Origin: Cristatella mucedo
Lineage: Eukaryota; Bryozoa; Phylactolaemata; Cristatellidae
DNA: 64,000 nucleotides
Assembly (NCBI GenBank): GCA_009760855.2
Contig: WPIO01000042.1
Coordinates: 1 to 64,000, forward strand
Reading direction: 5' to 3'
Shown here piece after piece: positions 1 through 12,030 of the stretch (position 1 is the stretch's first letter; the number at the start of each line of letters is the position of its first letter). Position numbers and translations under genes: made by a program. The notes under the pieces are model-generated. The model saw only the letters and a list, made by a program, of their open reading frames with translations, was not told where the DNA came from and searched no databases.

Positions 1-1590
1 TGCATACAATACATACATACATACGTACAGAAGGCTTTACGATTTTCGCTGGTCACTTCATCGCCATGCTTGTCGAAGCAAAGAAGAAGGCCTTGGTCCT
101 TGAAGAGGCGCTTACGGTTGCTATATTTGTCTAGCCTTGACTAAGACTTTGCCCCAACGTCAAACCAGACTCATCTTCACATCCTCAGTTTAGTCTTCCG
201 TATGTCTAGGAGCCGCTCTTCGACCTTAGTGACGTATGCTTTAAGGACTAAACGACGATCGATGCGATTCGTGCAATTTAGGCGTGGCTTAAGCCTTCTT
301 AGCTGTCAAGTAGACTTATTTACTCGTTGCATGAGAAATAGTCGCCTTCAAGTATGGGCGCTCTCGTTGCTGCCGTATTTCGATAGTGTCAGCACTTCTA
401 GCTGAATTTTTTGGAGCACCTTCAAGTTGCCAGCCACGATTCCACGGTTTACAATATCGCCGATATCTGTCATTCGTCAGCCGAGATAATTAGGGTCACC
501 TTTACGAGCGCAGCCTGTTTTCGGCGCAGCTCAGCCCTGAAGTCGAAGCCGCTTCACCCTGACAGTAACATTAGGTTTCGGAAATGTCGGATAGTTGCCG
601 AGAACCCTTAGCAGTCATTGTGCTAATCGTCGAATTGAAGGCTGTTGGGAGATTGTGGCTATTTTGAGATTATGGCGCTGTCCTTGGATTATATGCTGTT
701 GCGATTTATTGCAGTAGTATATAAGCAACGGCGGCAAAGGCCTGACGAGTTAGGCTGAGGACGCCAGGTAGGCAGCGGCGTACTGGCCCGCTTTGGCGTC
801 TGTGCGAACAAACGTCTTTGAGCAGGTTTCGGTGTTCTGTGTGGTATCGCGTCCCTGCCGCTTAGAGAATGCCAAAGTATAGCGATGACGACGAATGCCA
901 AGCGGTTGCAACGACAGATTCCGAGATGTCTGAAAAATCCTCGGCAGCAATTAATGCTAGAAACTAAGTAAATAGCTGAGCCGAATGTTATTGAAATAAA
1001 ATGGTATCTATTTGATAAACGCGGAACTTATGTTTTCTAAATTGAAGAATAAAAACTGTAGTTGCGTGAAGCTTTTTTTTAAACGAAAGCTGTAACATAT
1101 TTAATATGCAGGAAGAAGAGACTAGCCGGCTCAAATCATTGTTGGTGTAGCATGAGAACGAGTATATCCAACGGCATTTAACTTGGTTTGGTAAACCCAG
1201 AACACAGTTTTCTGCAAATTGAATGCAAAGCCACGGTTGTGTGATGCCTATTTTAGAAGTGACTGAAGTCCAAAAATTTAGAGAGAGCTGGATCATTGCA
1301 GGCTATTGCTCGAGAATTTGTATGCCCGATTGCAGTTTGCGGGTAAACCCGGAAACTTTATGTACAGATTGAATTCCAACCGGCAGCTATGCGATGCCTA
1401 CTGGGGAAATGGTAGGTGTATGGAAGTCAGAAAAAGCTGCTCTTTGGGCCGAGGCATGTGACGCCATAGCTCGAGAGCATGCAAATTCAATAGTATGAAT
1501 TTGGCGTATCAACCTAGAGTACTGTACTCTATATATTTGAATCAAGACCACAGTGGCACGAAGCCTATTTAGGAAATATAAGGTTCAAAA
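1..1590. other. Unique sequence, no gene recognised
   Basis: It opens with a short CATA-type simple repeat in the first 25 bases. The rest is AT-rich sequence with only short chance reading frames. I see no exon, RNA gene or recognisable repeat. Confidence 0.5.
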
Positions 1591-2200
1591 ATAATTATTA
1601 TTATAGTACGTGTGTCTAGTGCCCTCAGAGAACTCGATCTCTTTCTATGCAATTTACATAAGCAATAAAGTAAGCATGATCGAACGGTTAGTCATATAAT
1701 AATTATAGTAATCCTAATACACTTGATACAGCTCCCTAAGAGAATTCAATCTCTTTCTAGGCACTTTACATTTGCTGCAAGGGAAACACGATCGAATGGT
1801 GAGTGGTATTATGCTTAATAAACGGCATGAATAACATGGTTAGGGGCGAAATTCACAGGCTCAGCATGCAAGTATGGTTAGTGGCAGCATGCACAGTGTA
1901 AGCACGCATAAGCACATGTAATGGCTCACTAGGTAAGGCGGTTGCTTTTCACGACCTCGGCCCCAAGGTCGCGGGTTCGAATTCTGTGGTGGCGATTCTT
2001 TGTCGCCACTGCAAGCGGTGGTGATAGCCGTAAAGGCTCTTCTGTCGCTATACAAAAAGAGGCTGTTAAATCAGCTAGTATTTAAAAGGAAGAATCACAG
2101 GAACCCGCTAAATGCTGTCATAAATAGGTGAGTTCTCAATTTCTTTTTAGGTGTGGTCAAGTCAGTGGATGCCGTGACGGAAGTTGGGAGTGAGTTCAAA
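1590..2200 (-). mobile_element. LINE-A 3' end, minus strand, with an extra tail copy and a nested SINE-1
   Basis: Read on the minus strand this is the LINE-A 3' untranslated region and the end of its ORF. The tail block (CCCTCAGAGAACT then TCTCTTTCTA) occurs twice, near 1620 and near 1735, so a second tail lies against the first. A SINE-1 (1918-2083) interrupts the 3' UTR. The LINE match stops sharply near 2200, where a LINE-A segment in the opposite orientation begins. Confidence 0.75.
1918..2083 (+). mobile_element. SINE-1 copy (tRNA-derived)
   Basis: It begins with the tRNA-like head (GGCTCACTAGGTAAGGCGG, A-box region). The hairpin CACGACCTCGG...GAGGTCGCG and the B-box-like GGGTTCGAATTCT follow. 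It ends in the SINE-1 body (GTGATAGCCGTAAAGGCTC, CTATACAAAAAGAGGCTG) and AATCAGCTAGTA. It is inserted in a minus-strand LINE-A and so is younger than it. Confidence 0.8.
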
Positions 2201-3765
2201 GCAGCACTCAAAAGATCAGGACTGACTGTCCATCGACAGGCATACGAGGACTACTGTTGGTCGTACCAATCGATCCTAGCGAAGGCCAAGTCTAGCTTCC
2301 ATACAAAATTTGTTGAATCGCAGATGCACAATCAAAAAATGCTGGTATCAACGATCAACCACCTCCTCAACCTCTCCCAGGTTAGATCCTTACCTAATGA
2401 TGCCACTGATGATCCAGTTGATTGCTTCTCAAGCTTCTTTGCGAAAGGAATCGACAGCATCAGGGAGCAAATCATTAAGGTGGCAGCATCCCCCTGAAAT
2501 CATGATTCCATGCTGCACCTAAATGTCTACATTCAAGGAGGTCACTAGTGACCTCGTCCTGAAGTTTATATCCCGATTAAAAAAGACAATTAGTCCTCTG
2601 GACCCTATTCCCACCGTCCTACGTCTACAATGCTTTGATCTGCTGCTGCCATACTAACTAACCTTACAAAAATGTCCTTAGCATCAGATCATGTCCCAGC
2701 ACCTATCAAAAATGCTGTAGTCAGGCAGCTACTTAAGAAAGCAACACTAGACGAAGAGAACTTGAGGTACTACCGCCCAGTCTTCCTTCTACCATTCCTA
2801 TCTAAGACATTGGAGCGAGTCGTGGCAGACGAGCTGAACTCATATGTGGAAACTTGAATCATTGCTAATAAGTTCCAGTCTTGCTGTAGAGCTAATTTTT
2901 CCACAGCGTCAGCATTCCTTCGAGAGTATAACAATCTCCTTAGGAATGCAGAGCTTGGTAGAGTATTTCTACTTGTTTTGCTCGATCTTTCAGCAGCTTT
3001 TCATACTATTGATAACCAAGCCCTTCTTGAGCACCTCTCATCTTGTCTGTGCATCACTGGAACTCATCGTAATGCTTCAGGCTCTATTTCAGTGGGAGAC
3101 TCCAGAGTATCGATGTGAATGGACAAAGATCATGCGACGTACCTCTGAAATATAGGGCACCTGCTTCAGGTCTGGTTCTTTTCGCGGCTAATACTCTTCC
3201 TCTAGCTGATGTTATTGCCAAGCACAATCTAGGCTTTCACTTCTATGCGGATGGCACTCAGTAGTATCTTTGCTTTGATCCCTTCCAGGCATCCAGCACT
3301 TCAAATTCTCTCAGCTCCTTGCTGCATGTATTGATGCCATCCTTGCATGGATGGCCGCAAATTTTCCTAAACTCAATGATGATAAAACTAACTTACTAGT
3401 TATGGGCAAACCAAGTGTGATTCAGAAATTGGAAAGGCTAACGCTCAAAATCGGCTCTGCCAGCATATGTCTTGTTACAACTGCACGAAATCTGGGTATC
3501 GTGTTCCAAATCGCCCTTTCATTAGACGGCTACATCAGCTTCACAGTCAAGTCTGCCTAATTCCAGCTACTTAACATTGCTAGAATTCGTGCTTGTTTCG
3601 ACAGGAATATCAAATAGAAACTGTTCCACGTATTTTTGACATCCCTTCTTGACTTTTGTAACTCACTACTTTCAGGTCTACCGGCCTGTGCAACCAGCCG
3701 CTTACAGGTGGTGAAAAGCTCTGCAGCTAGGCTTGTCTGTCGTCAGTGTCCCAGTTGCTACCAGG
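2200..3765 (+). pseudogene. LINE-A pre-RT and reverse transcriptase segment, inverted relative to its own 3' end
   Basis: The frame from about 2200 to 2497 encodes the region before the reverse transcriptase (DPVDCFSSFFAKGIDSIREQ). Later frames give the start of the RT fingers (YRPVFLLPFLSKTLERVVAD at 2762-2832), the palm with YADGTQ in place of YADDTQ (about 3240), and LNDDKTNLLVMGKP (3370-3410). The match ends near 3765, in the region equivalent to RRSCHITPLL. Stops and frameshifts separate the pieces, so it is inactive. Its orientation is opposite to the adjoining 3' end at 1700-2200. Confidence 0.75.
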
Positions 3766-3869
3766 CCTGCTTCCGGTGTCGAACCGGGCAGTACACGAGA
3801 TAGCTGCCACTGGAGCGACATTTTGTGCTATTACACACAAATAGCCTTACAATATTGTGTGTATTACCA

Positions 3870-3935
3870 GATAAGTAGCAAATGTAAAGTGCTTAGATAA
3901 AGATTAAATTCTCTGAGTAGACGATGCTAGTAGGC
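3870..3935 (+). repeat. Solo LINE-A type 3' tail (decayed)
   Basis: The sequence GCAAATGTAAAGTGCTTAGA, then ATTAAATTCTCTGAG, is the LINE-A terminal hairpin block without an upstream body. Confidence 0.55.
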
Positions 3936-3989
3936 TGCCAACGGCATACATACATATGTACTAGCAAGGTTTGAAGTTTCAACATTTAA

Positions 3990-4735
3990 GTTCAGCTGGT
4001 CTGCCGCGATCCGTTCCAGTGTCTTTTATAGGAATTGTAGAAGGAAGGCTGAGCGGTAGTTGCTCAAGTTCTCTTGGTCTAGTGTTGCTTTCTTGAGTAG
4101 TGGCCTATATACAGTTTTTGAAAGTTTCTGACACATAACCTGAGGCTAATTACATATTAGGATGTTAGTTATGCATGGCAGCAGCAGATCAATGCAACGT
4201 AGGAGTAGGACAGGGGGAATAGGGCCCAGAGGACTTGTTGTCTTCTTTGATTGGTATTTTAACTTCAGGAAGAGGTCAGGCATTGACATGCTGTAAGGAA
4301 TCGAGGGACAGCATTCTAGAGATGGTGCTGACATCCCAGGAATGGACTCTCCGATCTTGTCTATCTTCTAGACAAAGAAGCTAGAGAATCGATCAGCTAG
4401 ATCATCACTGGGATCATTACGTAAGGAGCTAATTTGAGAGAGGCTTTAGGAGGTGGTTGATCGTCGACATCAGCATTTTTGGATTGTGCATCTGCGATTC
4501 AACAATGTTATTTATAGAAGCTAGACCTGGCTTTTGATAGGATCGATTGGTACGACCTACAGTAATCCTCGTGTGCCTGTCGATGGCCTGTCAGTCCAGA
4601 TCTTTTTTTATTTTTCAAGCTTGTGTTTAGTAGACCTAGCTAGATTAATGTCTGTGGTAAACCATGGGCCGTCTGAATGAGAGCACTTAGTCAGAGGTGC
4701 AAACTCGTCCAGCAAACTAGTTCTGGTCGCAGCCT
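3990..4735 (-). pseudogene. LINE-A pre-RT region, minus strand, decayed
   Basis: A minus-strand frame at 4146-4334 reads SPLGPIPPVLLLRCIDLLLP, the segment just before the reverse transcriptase. Upstream on the minus strand (4440-4600) it matches the region encoding the VHRQAYEDYCW-like block seen at 2230. Stops are frequent. No RT palm is present. Confidence 0.65.
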
Positions 4736-4889
4736 GCCTACTTCAAAATCTTGAGACTCTTCCCGCTACGTAAAATTACGCAGGTCTTGCCTCCGAGATG
4801 AAAATATTGGCTCTGCCGCTACTTCAGAGCATTTAAATCACTGGCAACATTAATCCAAAAGAGCCTCTAAAGTACGGGTTGACCAGTCG

Positions 4890-6140
4890 CGCTCTTCACT
4901 GGGTCCACTCCTTATCGCAAACTATCCTCTCTATTGTAAATGCAATATACAAGCACAGTATAAACTTTCGTTTTACTAAAAATTTTACAAATCGAATCTA
5001 CGCTTTGATCTCTTCGCTTCTGACTTCCAGCAAATCAAACTCTCTCAAGTACCTGGGTGAGTGATTTGCAGAGGTTTAAACTTGGGTGGCAGCAAACTGT
5101 CTAAAATTGAATGAAGGTACAACCAACTTCCAAGTTATGGGCAAATGTAGAGTTGTTCCGACATTAGTAAGCCTGGCCTCCAAAATTGGCTCGGGCAGCG
5201 TATCTCCTGTCACATCTAATTTAGTTGTCCTGTTTCAAATAAATACTACTTCATAAGCACTTTAACTCCACAGTCACGTCAGCCTAATTTTAGCTGCGTA
5301 CCATTACTGAAATTCGGGCCTTCTTGAACGAGGTTTCCAAATTCAAGTTGATCCCTACATTCGTGACATCAAACTTGATCGACTTTGGTAGCTCATTACT
5401 CACACGTCTTCTGCCGGTACAATGAGGTGCTTGTAGTGCGAGCACAGCTCTACAGCTAGGCCTATCTGTGCTAAGCATCACAGGTACCACATTAAAGCCC
5501 TTCTTACAGACCTGCACTGGCTCTTTATCTGGCTGGGCATCAATTTTGAGGCTTCGTGACTTACCTTTACGTCGTTTATGCTCTTGCTTCAGCTCTCGAC
5601 CGTCTCTCAAAACTATTTACCAAGCAAACCCAGTACTCCAGTAACCCTGATAACCCAGTACTCGCTCTAGGCTGACTCAATCTCTTAGATTTGCCTCCCA
5701 CCAGCTTTAATTGGTATTATCCCAAAGCTTAGAAATCACTTCCGAATGACATAATGTCTTGATGATATTTAAAAGAAGGGTGACGCCGATCTGTTTCTCA
5801 CGTTATTTTCAGGTTCTAAGGGAATTATGCTTGTGTGTGCTTCTGCAAGTGGATACTGCTACAGTTTTTTGCTGGCCAATGTCTGCTCTTGGATTACAGT
5901 GTATTCAAATTGCCTAGAAAGTGATTTACTTCTCATTACGTTTTAAAAAAATTATCGTGGTTGTCACCCATGAATGTCGGAATGCATATGCGGCTTTTGC
6001 TAAGGTAAAAATTAAAGCAGGAAGAGCGTAAGCGCATAATTACCTAGTGCAGGAGAACTTACAGCTGCAAATGTGACGCACCTAGAAATAAAAATTGAGT
6101 TCTCTAAGGGTGCTTTATCAAGTGCATTTTTTATTATAGT
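4890..6140 (+). pseudogene. Strongly decayed LINE-A 3' half, plus strand
   Basis: Short pieces in shifting frames resemble LINE-A: WVAANCLKLNEGTTNFQVMG near 5080-5140, KIGSGSVSPV near 5180, and a LADLHWL-like patch near 5500. A terminal hairpin block (GCACCTAGAAATA, TTGAGTTCTCTAAGGGTGCT) and an AT-rich tail lie at about 6075-6140. The stretch between 5760 and 6060 is weakly similar at best. Confidence 0.5.
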
Positions 6141-6214
6141 TATAAATGTGGTTTTCAAGCTTGACTCGTTTTTTCAGGATCAGGTTAGATAGGCAGGAAT
6201 ATTTGCTCAAAAAT

Positions 6215-7455
6215 TCCTGTTAAGAATAATAATAATAATAATAATATTGCACTTGATAAAGCGCCCTCAGAGAACTTAATCTCTTTCTAGGCGCTTTACA
6301 TTTGCAGCAAAGTGATACGCAATATAATAGTAAGTAAAATCATGCTTGAAAAACAAACAAAATGAATAACATGGTTAGGGGTTACATGCACTGGGTCAGC
6401 ATGCAAATGTGGTTAGTGGCAGCATGAACAGTGTCAGCACGCATAAGCACATCGAGGACGAATCACAAGGACCCACTAAATGCTGTCCTAAATAGGTATG
6501 TTTTTAAGTTTCTTTTAAATGTGGTCAGGTCAGGGGATGTTCTGATGCAGGTCGGGAGGGAGTTCCAGGCTGTGGGAGCATACGAGCTAAATGCATGGTC
6601 TCCAAAGGATTTGAGGTCTCTATGAGGTATTTCTAGACTGTTGGATTCCGAAAAGCGAGTGGTACGATGCTTTGCTTGATGGGGTAGTATCTCTGAAAGA
6701 GAGGCTGGAGCCATAGAATGAAGAGACCTAAAAGTGAGCGACAAAACCTTGAAGTCAATCCGTTGCTTGACTGGTAACCAGTGCAGGTCGGCGAGAAGTG
6801 GAGTAATGTGGCAACTGCGACGCTCACGACAGACAAGCCTAGCTGCAGAGTTTTGTACCAGCTGCAATGGCCTGATCGCACATGCTGGTAGGCCAGTAAG
6901 CAGTGAGTTGCAGAAGTCGAGACGAGATGTCACGAATGCATGGACCAACTTGGACGTGGTATCCTTATCTAAACAAGCCCTAATTTTAGCAATGTTATGA
7001 AGCTGAAAATAGGCTGATTTGACTGTGGAGCTGATGTGGTCGTCTAACGAGAGGTCGCTTTGGAATATGACACCTAGATTTCGAGCTGATTCAACAGGAG
7101 ATACGCTGGCAGAGCCAATTTTGAAAGTCAGCCTTTCCAATTTCTGAATAGCACTGGGTTTGCCCATAACTAGTAAATTAGTTTTATCATCGTTTAGTTT
7201 TAGAAAATTTGCTGCCATCCATGTGTGGATGTCATCAATGCATGCAGCAAGTGAGTTGTGAGAATTCGAGGTGCTCGAAGGCTGGGAGGGATCAAAGCAA
7301 AGGTACAACTGAGTGTCATCCGCATAGAAGTGAAAGCCTAGATTGTGCTTGGCAATCGCATCAGCGAGAGGGAGAGTATAAACGGTGAAAAGGACCGGAC
7401 CTAGCACGGAGCCCTGAGGTTTATGGCCAGCTGTAAGCTTGTTGACAGCCACCAA
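6215..7455 (-). mobile_element. LINE-A 3' half with the longest open RT frame of this family in the window
   Basis: A minus-strand frame of 330 codons (7455-6463) starts inside the RT palm. It shows PQGSVLGPVLFTVYTLPLAD, the catalytic YADDTQLYL, then [16 protein letters not shown] and ARNLGVIFQSDLSLDDHIS. The usual CR1/L2-clade tail follows (LVQNSAARLV, HITPLLADLHWLPVKQRIDF) and it ends in RTAFSGSL. The 3' UTR, terminal hairpin block and an (AAT)n run are at 6215-6460. It is 5'-truncated near 7455: the fingers and any endonuclease are missing, so it cannot move by itself. In this clade the RT reverse-transcribes its own RNA at a nicked target. The open frame suggests a fairly recent insertion. 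Confidence 0.85.
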
Positions 7456-7677
7456 TGATCATGATGAAAATAGTAATAAGAATAAAATATTCGTATAGCT
7501 CTCACTGAGAACTAAATCTCGCTATCGGGACTTAATAAACATCATTTCAGCACTCAAAAGCACGAAAATGACAATTCTGACAGGTGGGAGTATTTGGAGT
7601 GTGGAGGCTGTAATAGGCAGGTTGTTAGCTTCCTAGTAAATGTCATCAGATCTGGACGTAACTGCAGCATCAGTTTC

Positions 7678-7750
7678 AGCCTGTTCGCGCCCTCAGGTCC
7701 TGTGTGGACAATAAATTAGCTGTCCCATTCCTCTGCTTAAAGAATACTTT
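7678..7750 (+). repeat. LINE-B fragment
   Basis: The stretch around CCTGTTCGCGCCCTCAGG through ATTAGCTGTCCCATTCCTC matches, on the other strand, the LINE-B copy near 57735-57805. Confidence 0.6.
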
Positions 7751-7827
7751 CAATACAATACTTTCTTTCATCTTAAATCCAGAGGGGAGAGACAGGAATT
7801 GTGAACTCTAGTCAAGGTCATTTCGGG

Positions 7828-8041
7828 CACCAGAGTGGGAAAGACTACGACAGCCCATCAGCGTTCTGCCAGAGGTGGGGCAAGGACATACAGTGCATAT
7901 ATGTATAAATATATATACATATGTCATATATATATATACTTATATATATATATATATATGTATATATGTGTGTGTATATATGTATATGTATATGTATATA
8001 TATATATATGTATATCTATATTATCTGTATATATATATATA

Positions 8042-8112
<71 letters not shown>

Positions 8113-8187
8113 GTATATGCGCTGTATGTCCTTGCCCTACCTCTGGCAGAACGCTGATGGGCTGTCGTAGTCTTTCCCACTCTGGTG
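7828..8187. repeat. 360-bp palindrome: about 80-bp inverted arms around an (AT)n core
   Basis: The left arm (7828 to about 7910: CACCAGAGTGGGAAAGAC... AAGGACATACAG) is nearly the exact reverse complement of the right arm (about 8108-8187: CTGTATGTCCTT... GTCTTTCCCACTCTGGTG). I see only a few mismatches. The core is TA/CATA dinucleotide repeat. The unit can fold into one long hairpin. Just beyond the right arm the start of the arm is repeated (GTGGGAAAGACTATATA). Long open frames here are products of the repeat, not genes. Confidence 0.85.
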
Positions 8188-8196
8188 GGAAAGACT

Positions 8197-8575
<379 letters not shown>

Positions 8576-8589
8576 TCTGTGTGTATGTA

Positions 8590-9320
8590 TAATGCGCTGC
8601 TAATGCTCAGCTGTCACTGCTCGGTTTCCACGTGCGACGTCGCGGATCTTGCAATCGCTTGAGTACCGCTTGCGAATGTTGGCCAAGGCTCGAATGTCTA
8701 TTACAGCCGCAAGATGGAGCAGCAGCGTGGTGCTGTAGCTCAAATCGAGCACCTCGCACGACTTTGGCTATTCTGCAGCTCGTGTACACACGTTGCGTAC
8801 AGCTGGACCGGAAATACTGCGCTCAGTAAATTTGCATGAGGCTTACAACTCTGTCTAATTTGGCCGACGACCCTGACGAAAAATAAATTGCAGTAGCACT
8901 ATAAAAGTTCATTTTTTCTAGCCGTATGTTCAGATAAATCATTGAGTTAGTTATCGTTCAGTCTCAGCCCTAGTGGCATTTGGAAATATTTGCCTCTTTC
9001 GCCCCATAACTATGAGCTAGAAAAGCAATAACAATAGCTCGCCCCATTCTTCCTGTCAATGCACCCTTACCTTAGCGAAACCTGTGCTCTCTCCGGGCTA
9101 GCCAACGCGCATCAGTTTCCGCTTGCCAATTTCAGCTGCGGAAATAATCCTCGAATTAAAGCACACCCCGAGCGTCTCTTTCAGCTAGTTTCATTGGGTT
9201 CTCAGAAAAGCAGTGCCATTTGCCTCTTTTCAGCAGTTGTTATTACAGACTTAGGCGACGCATATCCGTAATTAGCAAAGAGGACCAGACCTTGACCTTT
9301 ACAGATCAAAAACGATCTCA
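8590..9320. other. No gene recognised
   Basis: This is mixed-composition sequence with short chance frames on both strands. No family similarity, splice-bounded exon or known repeat was recognised. Confidence 0.45.
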
Positions 9321-9600
9321 AGAAGGCCATAATAATGATAATGCATATGCATAGTCCCATCAAATAACTTAATCTCTTTTTAGGCGCTGTACGTACGCCG
9401 CAAAAGAAACGTGACCATACGGTCGTGGTGACTTGCACAGTGTCACCATGGCTAATGGTAACATGCTTAGTGTCGGCATGCATAATAGGTTTTGCCGCAT
9501 CATTTTCAATGTGGGCAGACATAAGCATACAAAGAACATGTCACAAAGAACCAGAAAATGCTGTGACGAACAGGTTTGTATTTAGCTTCTTCACAAATTT

Positions 9601-9664
9601 AAAGTGCCTAGAGAGAAATTGAGTTCTCTGAGGGCGCTATATAAAGTATATTATTATTATTATT
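9601..9664 (+). repeat. Solo LINE-A tail inserted in a minus-strand LINE-A
   Basis: The block AAAGTGCCTAGAGAGAAATT, GAGTTCTCTGAGGGCGCTAT and (ATT)n is in plus orientation. The LINE-A sequence on both sides is in minus orientation. Confidence 0.7.
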
Positions 9665-9899
9665 AAATGTCAAGTCACGGGATTTCTTGAGTTAGTCAGT
9701 AGATTTTCAGGATTTTTGGAGCATACGAACTTATGCACAATCTCCATAGCATTCAAATTTTTTTCGAGTTATAGCTAAGCAATTTCAGTCAAAGGAATCA
9801 GTGGTGCGATGGCTATCCTGGTTGGGGCGTTGCTCTTATATGTCTGCTGGACCGACGCATTGAAGTGACCTAAAAATGAGTGACTATATAAATATTTAT

Positions 9900-10025
9900 T
9901 TTTTTCCCTTTATAGCACCCGAAGAGAATCAAGCCTCTATCCATGTACTTTACATGTTCTGCAGGGCTTGAACCAACGACCTCGGTCGTCAGAGGCAAGC
10001 ACATAAACCCTTGGGCTAATGCAGG
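9900..10025 (-). repeat. SINE-2 copy, minus strand, diverged
   Basis: The minus-strand tRNA-like head is visible as GGCTTGAACCAACGACCTCG with the complement of the A-box region (AAACCCTTGGGCTAATGC). The tail block AGCACCCGAAGAGAATCAAG lies on the left. Confidence 0.6.
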
Positions 10026-10919
10026 GCGACGAAACCTTGAAGTCGATTGATAGGGAGAAGTGCGACGAGAAGTAATTTAATTCGGCTTCCTGTGACACTA
10101 ATGCCAGACAGCCTAGGAGCATATATGTTCACCAGCTGTATGCAAAGGCCAGCAGACCAAGCCTCTGTGGAATTCTGTGGAGGTCAACTTCTGTGTGCTC
10201 TTCTTCTTCTTGTTCTTCTGTGGAATTCTGTGGTAGTCGAAGAGGTACGTCCCGAATGCACGGACCATCTTGAATTTACTTTCACTGTCTAACTAAGCAA
10301 GACCAAAGTTTGGCAATTCTATGCAGCTGAAAGTAGACAAACTTTACCCTGTGGATTCGATGCGGTTGGCTAGCGAAAGGTTACTGTAGAACAGTTCAGC
10401 AAACTTTCATGCAGATGCTACGATTAATATGCCAGCAGAGCCGGTTTTGAGAGCTAACCTTTAAAAAAATTCGATTCACACTTGGTTTGTCTATAAATAT
10501 TAACTTGACTTATTGTCATTTAATTTGAGGAACTTTCTGCCATCCCCATCTCTCAATGTCAGCAAATGCATGCAGCGAGGGATTTGAGAGCTTTACGTTT
10601 TTGAAGGCAAGCAGGGATCAAAGAGCAGATACAGCTGTATGTCACCGACGTAGAAGTGAGAGCCTAGATTTTTCTAGGTGATTACGTCGGCAAGAGCCAA
10701 AGTATGCAATGTGAAAAAAGTCGACCGACCACAGAATCTTGTGGTACACCATACATTAGCAAGTTTCTTGGACGATTCTTGCCCTTTGACATCAATTATG
10801 TAGAGTCTCCCAAAGAGATCTCCCAAAGAAACCTTACCTATTGCAGTGCATTGCCAGCGAGGTACAGGCGACATCACAGTAGCTCGGCGTGGTCTAGTTG
10901 ATCAATAGTATCATCAATA

Positions 10920-10990
10920 GCAAACTACGGTTGCTCTCCACGACCTGAGTCTCAAGATTGTGGGTTCAAATCCTGCTGTGGGATCAGCAT
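10920..10990 (+). repeat. SINE-1 fragment
   Basis: GGTTGCTCTCCACGACCTGA and GTGGGTTCAAATCCTGCTGT match the SINE-1 hairpin and B-box region. The 3' body is missing. Confidence 0.55.
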
Positions 10991-11944
10991 CCTGCTGAAG
11001 AGATCATCTTTAAAACCAGCCTGGAGTCTTACTTGCCAGGTTTGAAGTTTCAATGGAAGAGTTTAGTTGGTCTGCCACTACTTGTTCCAGTTCCTTAGCT
11101 GGGAACAGCTAGAACGTCAGTATGGAAACTGGGTGGAAGTTGCCAAGTTTTCTTTGTTCAGTGTGGCTTTCTTAATTTTTGGTCTATCGCCAGCCTTTTT
11201 TAAAGGTGCAGCGACATGATGCGATGCTAATGACAAACTATTATGTTAGTAATGTATGACAAAAGCAGACCTGTGCAACGTAGAAGTAGACAGTCAGAAT
11301 AGGATTGAGAGGGCTGATAGTCTTCTTTGACTGGGAGATTAATTACAGGATGAGGTCATTCTTAATCGGTATGATTACAGACGTTTAGGTTCTGCATGGA
11401 ATTGTAGGAATAGAGTTGTGAGGAATGTTACTGAGGGAAATGAGTATAGTGGGGATAGTGCTATCTTAGGGATAGACTCCCTGATTTTGTCTATCTTGCA
11501 GACAAAGAATCTAGAGAAGTGATGCAATCATTGCAAGGATCACTAGGTAAGGAACTTACTTGGAAGCGGTTAAGTAGATGGTTGATGGTGTGCACCGGAA
11601 TTTTTAGACTATGTATTTTTGATTCGACTATACTTTATAGAAGTTAGACTTGGCCTTTGCTGTGTTAGGTTGCTACGATCTACAGTAGTCCTCGCATGAA
11701 TATCGGCGGACAGTCTGTCCTGATCTTTTGTATTATTTCTCAAGTTAGTGCTTAGTACACGTTTCTATTTTAAGGTCTGAGGTATACTACAGGCCATAAG
11801 GTCAAGGGCGGCTAGTTGGGTCTGCATACTCATCAAGGTCGGTCAGAGTCGTGCTGTAACATCTTCGTCCTTCTTGTGCATGTACCTGCTTAGACTATGT
11901 CTGCTGCTTACGGATAATACCACCAATAATTTGGTAATGCTTTC

Positions 11945-12030
11945 CATGCAGCATCTGTAAAGTGCCTAGACCGAGATTTAATTCTCTGAGGGCGCTATAC
12001 ATACACATGTGTTATTACTATTGTCATTAT
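11945..12030 (+). repeat. Solo LINE-A type tail
   Basis: GTAAAGTGCCTAGACCGAGA, TTTAATTCTCTGAGGGCGCT and an ATT-rich end. No LINE body precedes it. Confidence 0.7.

Larger units (their letters stand above)
9320..11860 (-). pseudogene. Old LINE-A copy, minus strand, with nested insertions
   Basis: The 3' UTR (9330-9600) is followed, going up in coordinate, by the ORF end (9665-9890), the RT region (10030-10905; for example the YADDTQ-equivalent near 10640) and the pre-RT region (11035-11860). Stops and shifts are everywhere. The body is split by a plus-strand LINE-A tail (9601-9664), a minus-strand SINE-2 (about 9900-10025) and a SINE-1 remnant (10920-10990). Removing these restores a roughly collinear 2.3-kb element. 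It is the most complete single LINE-A insertion here but is plainly dead. Confidence 0.65.
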
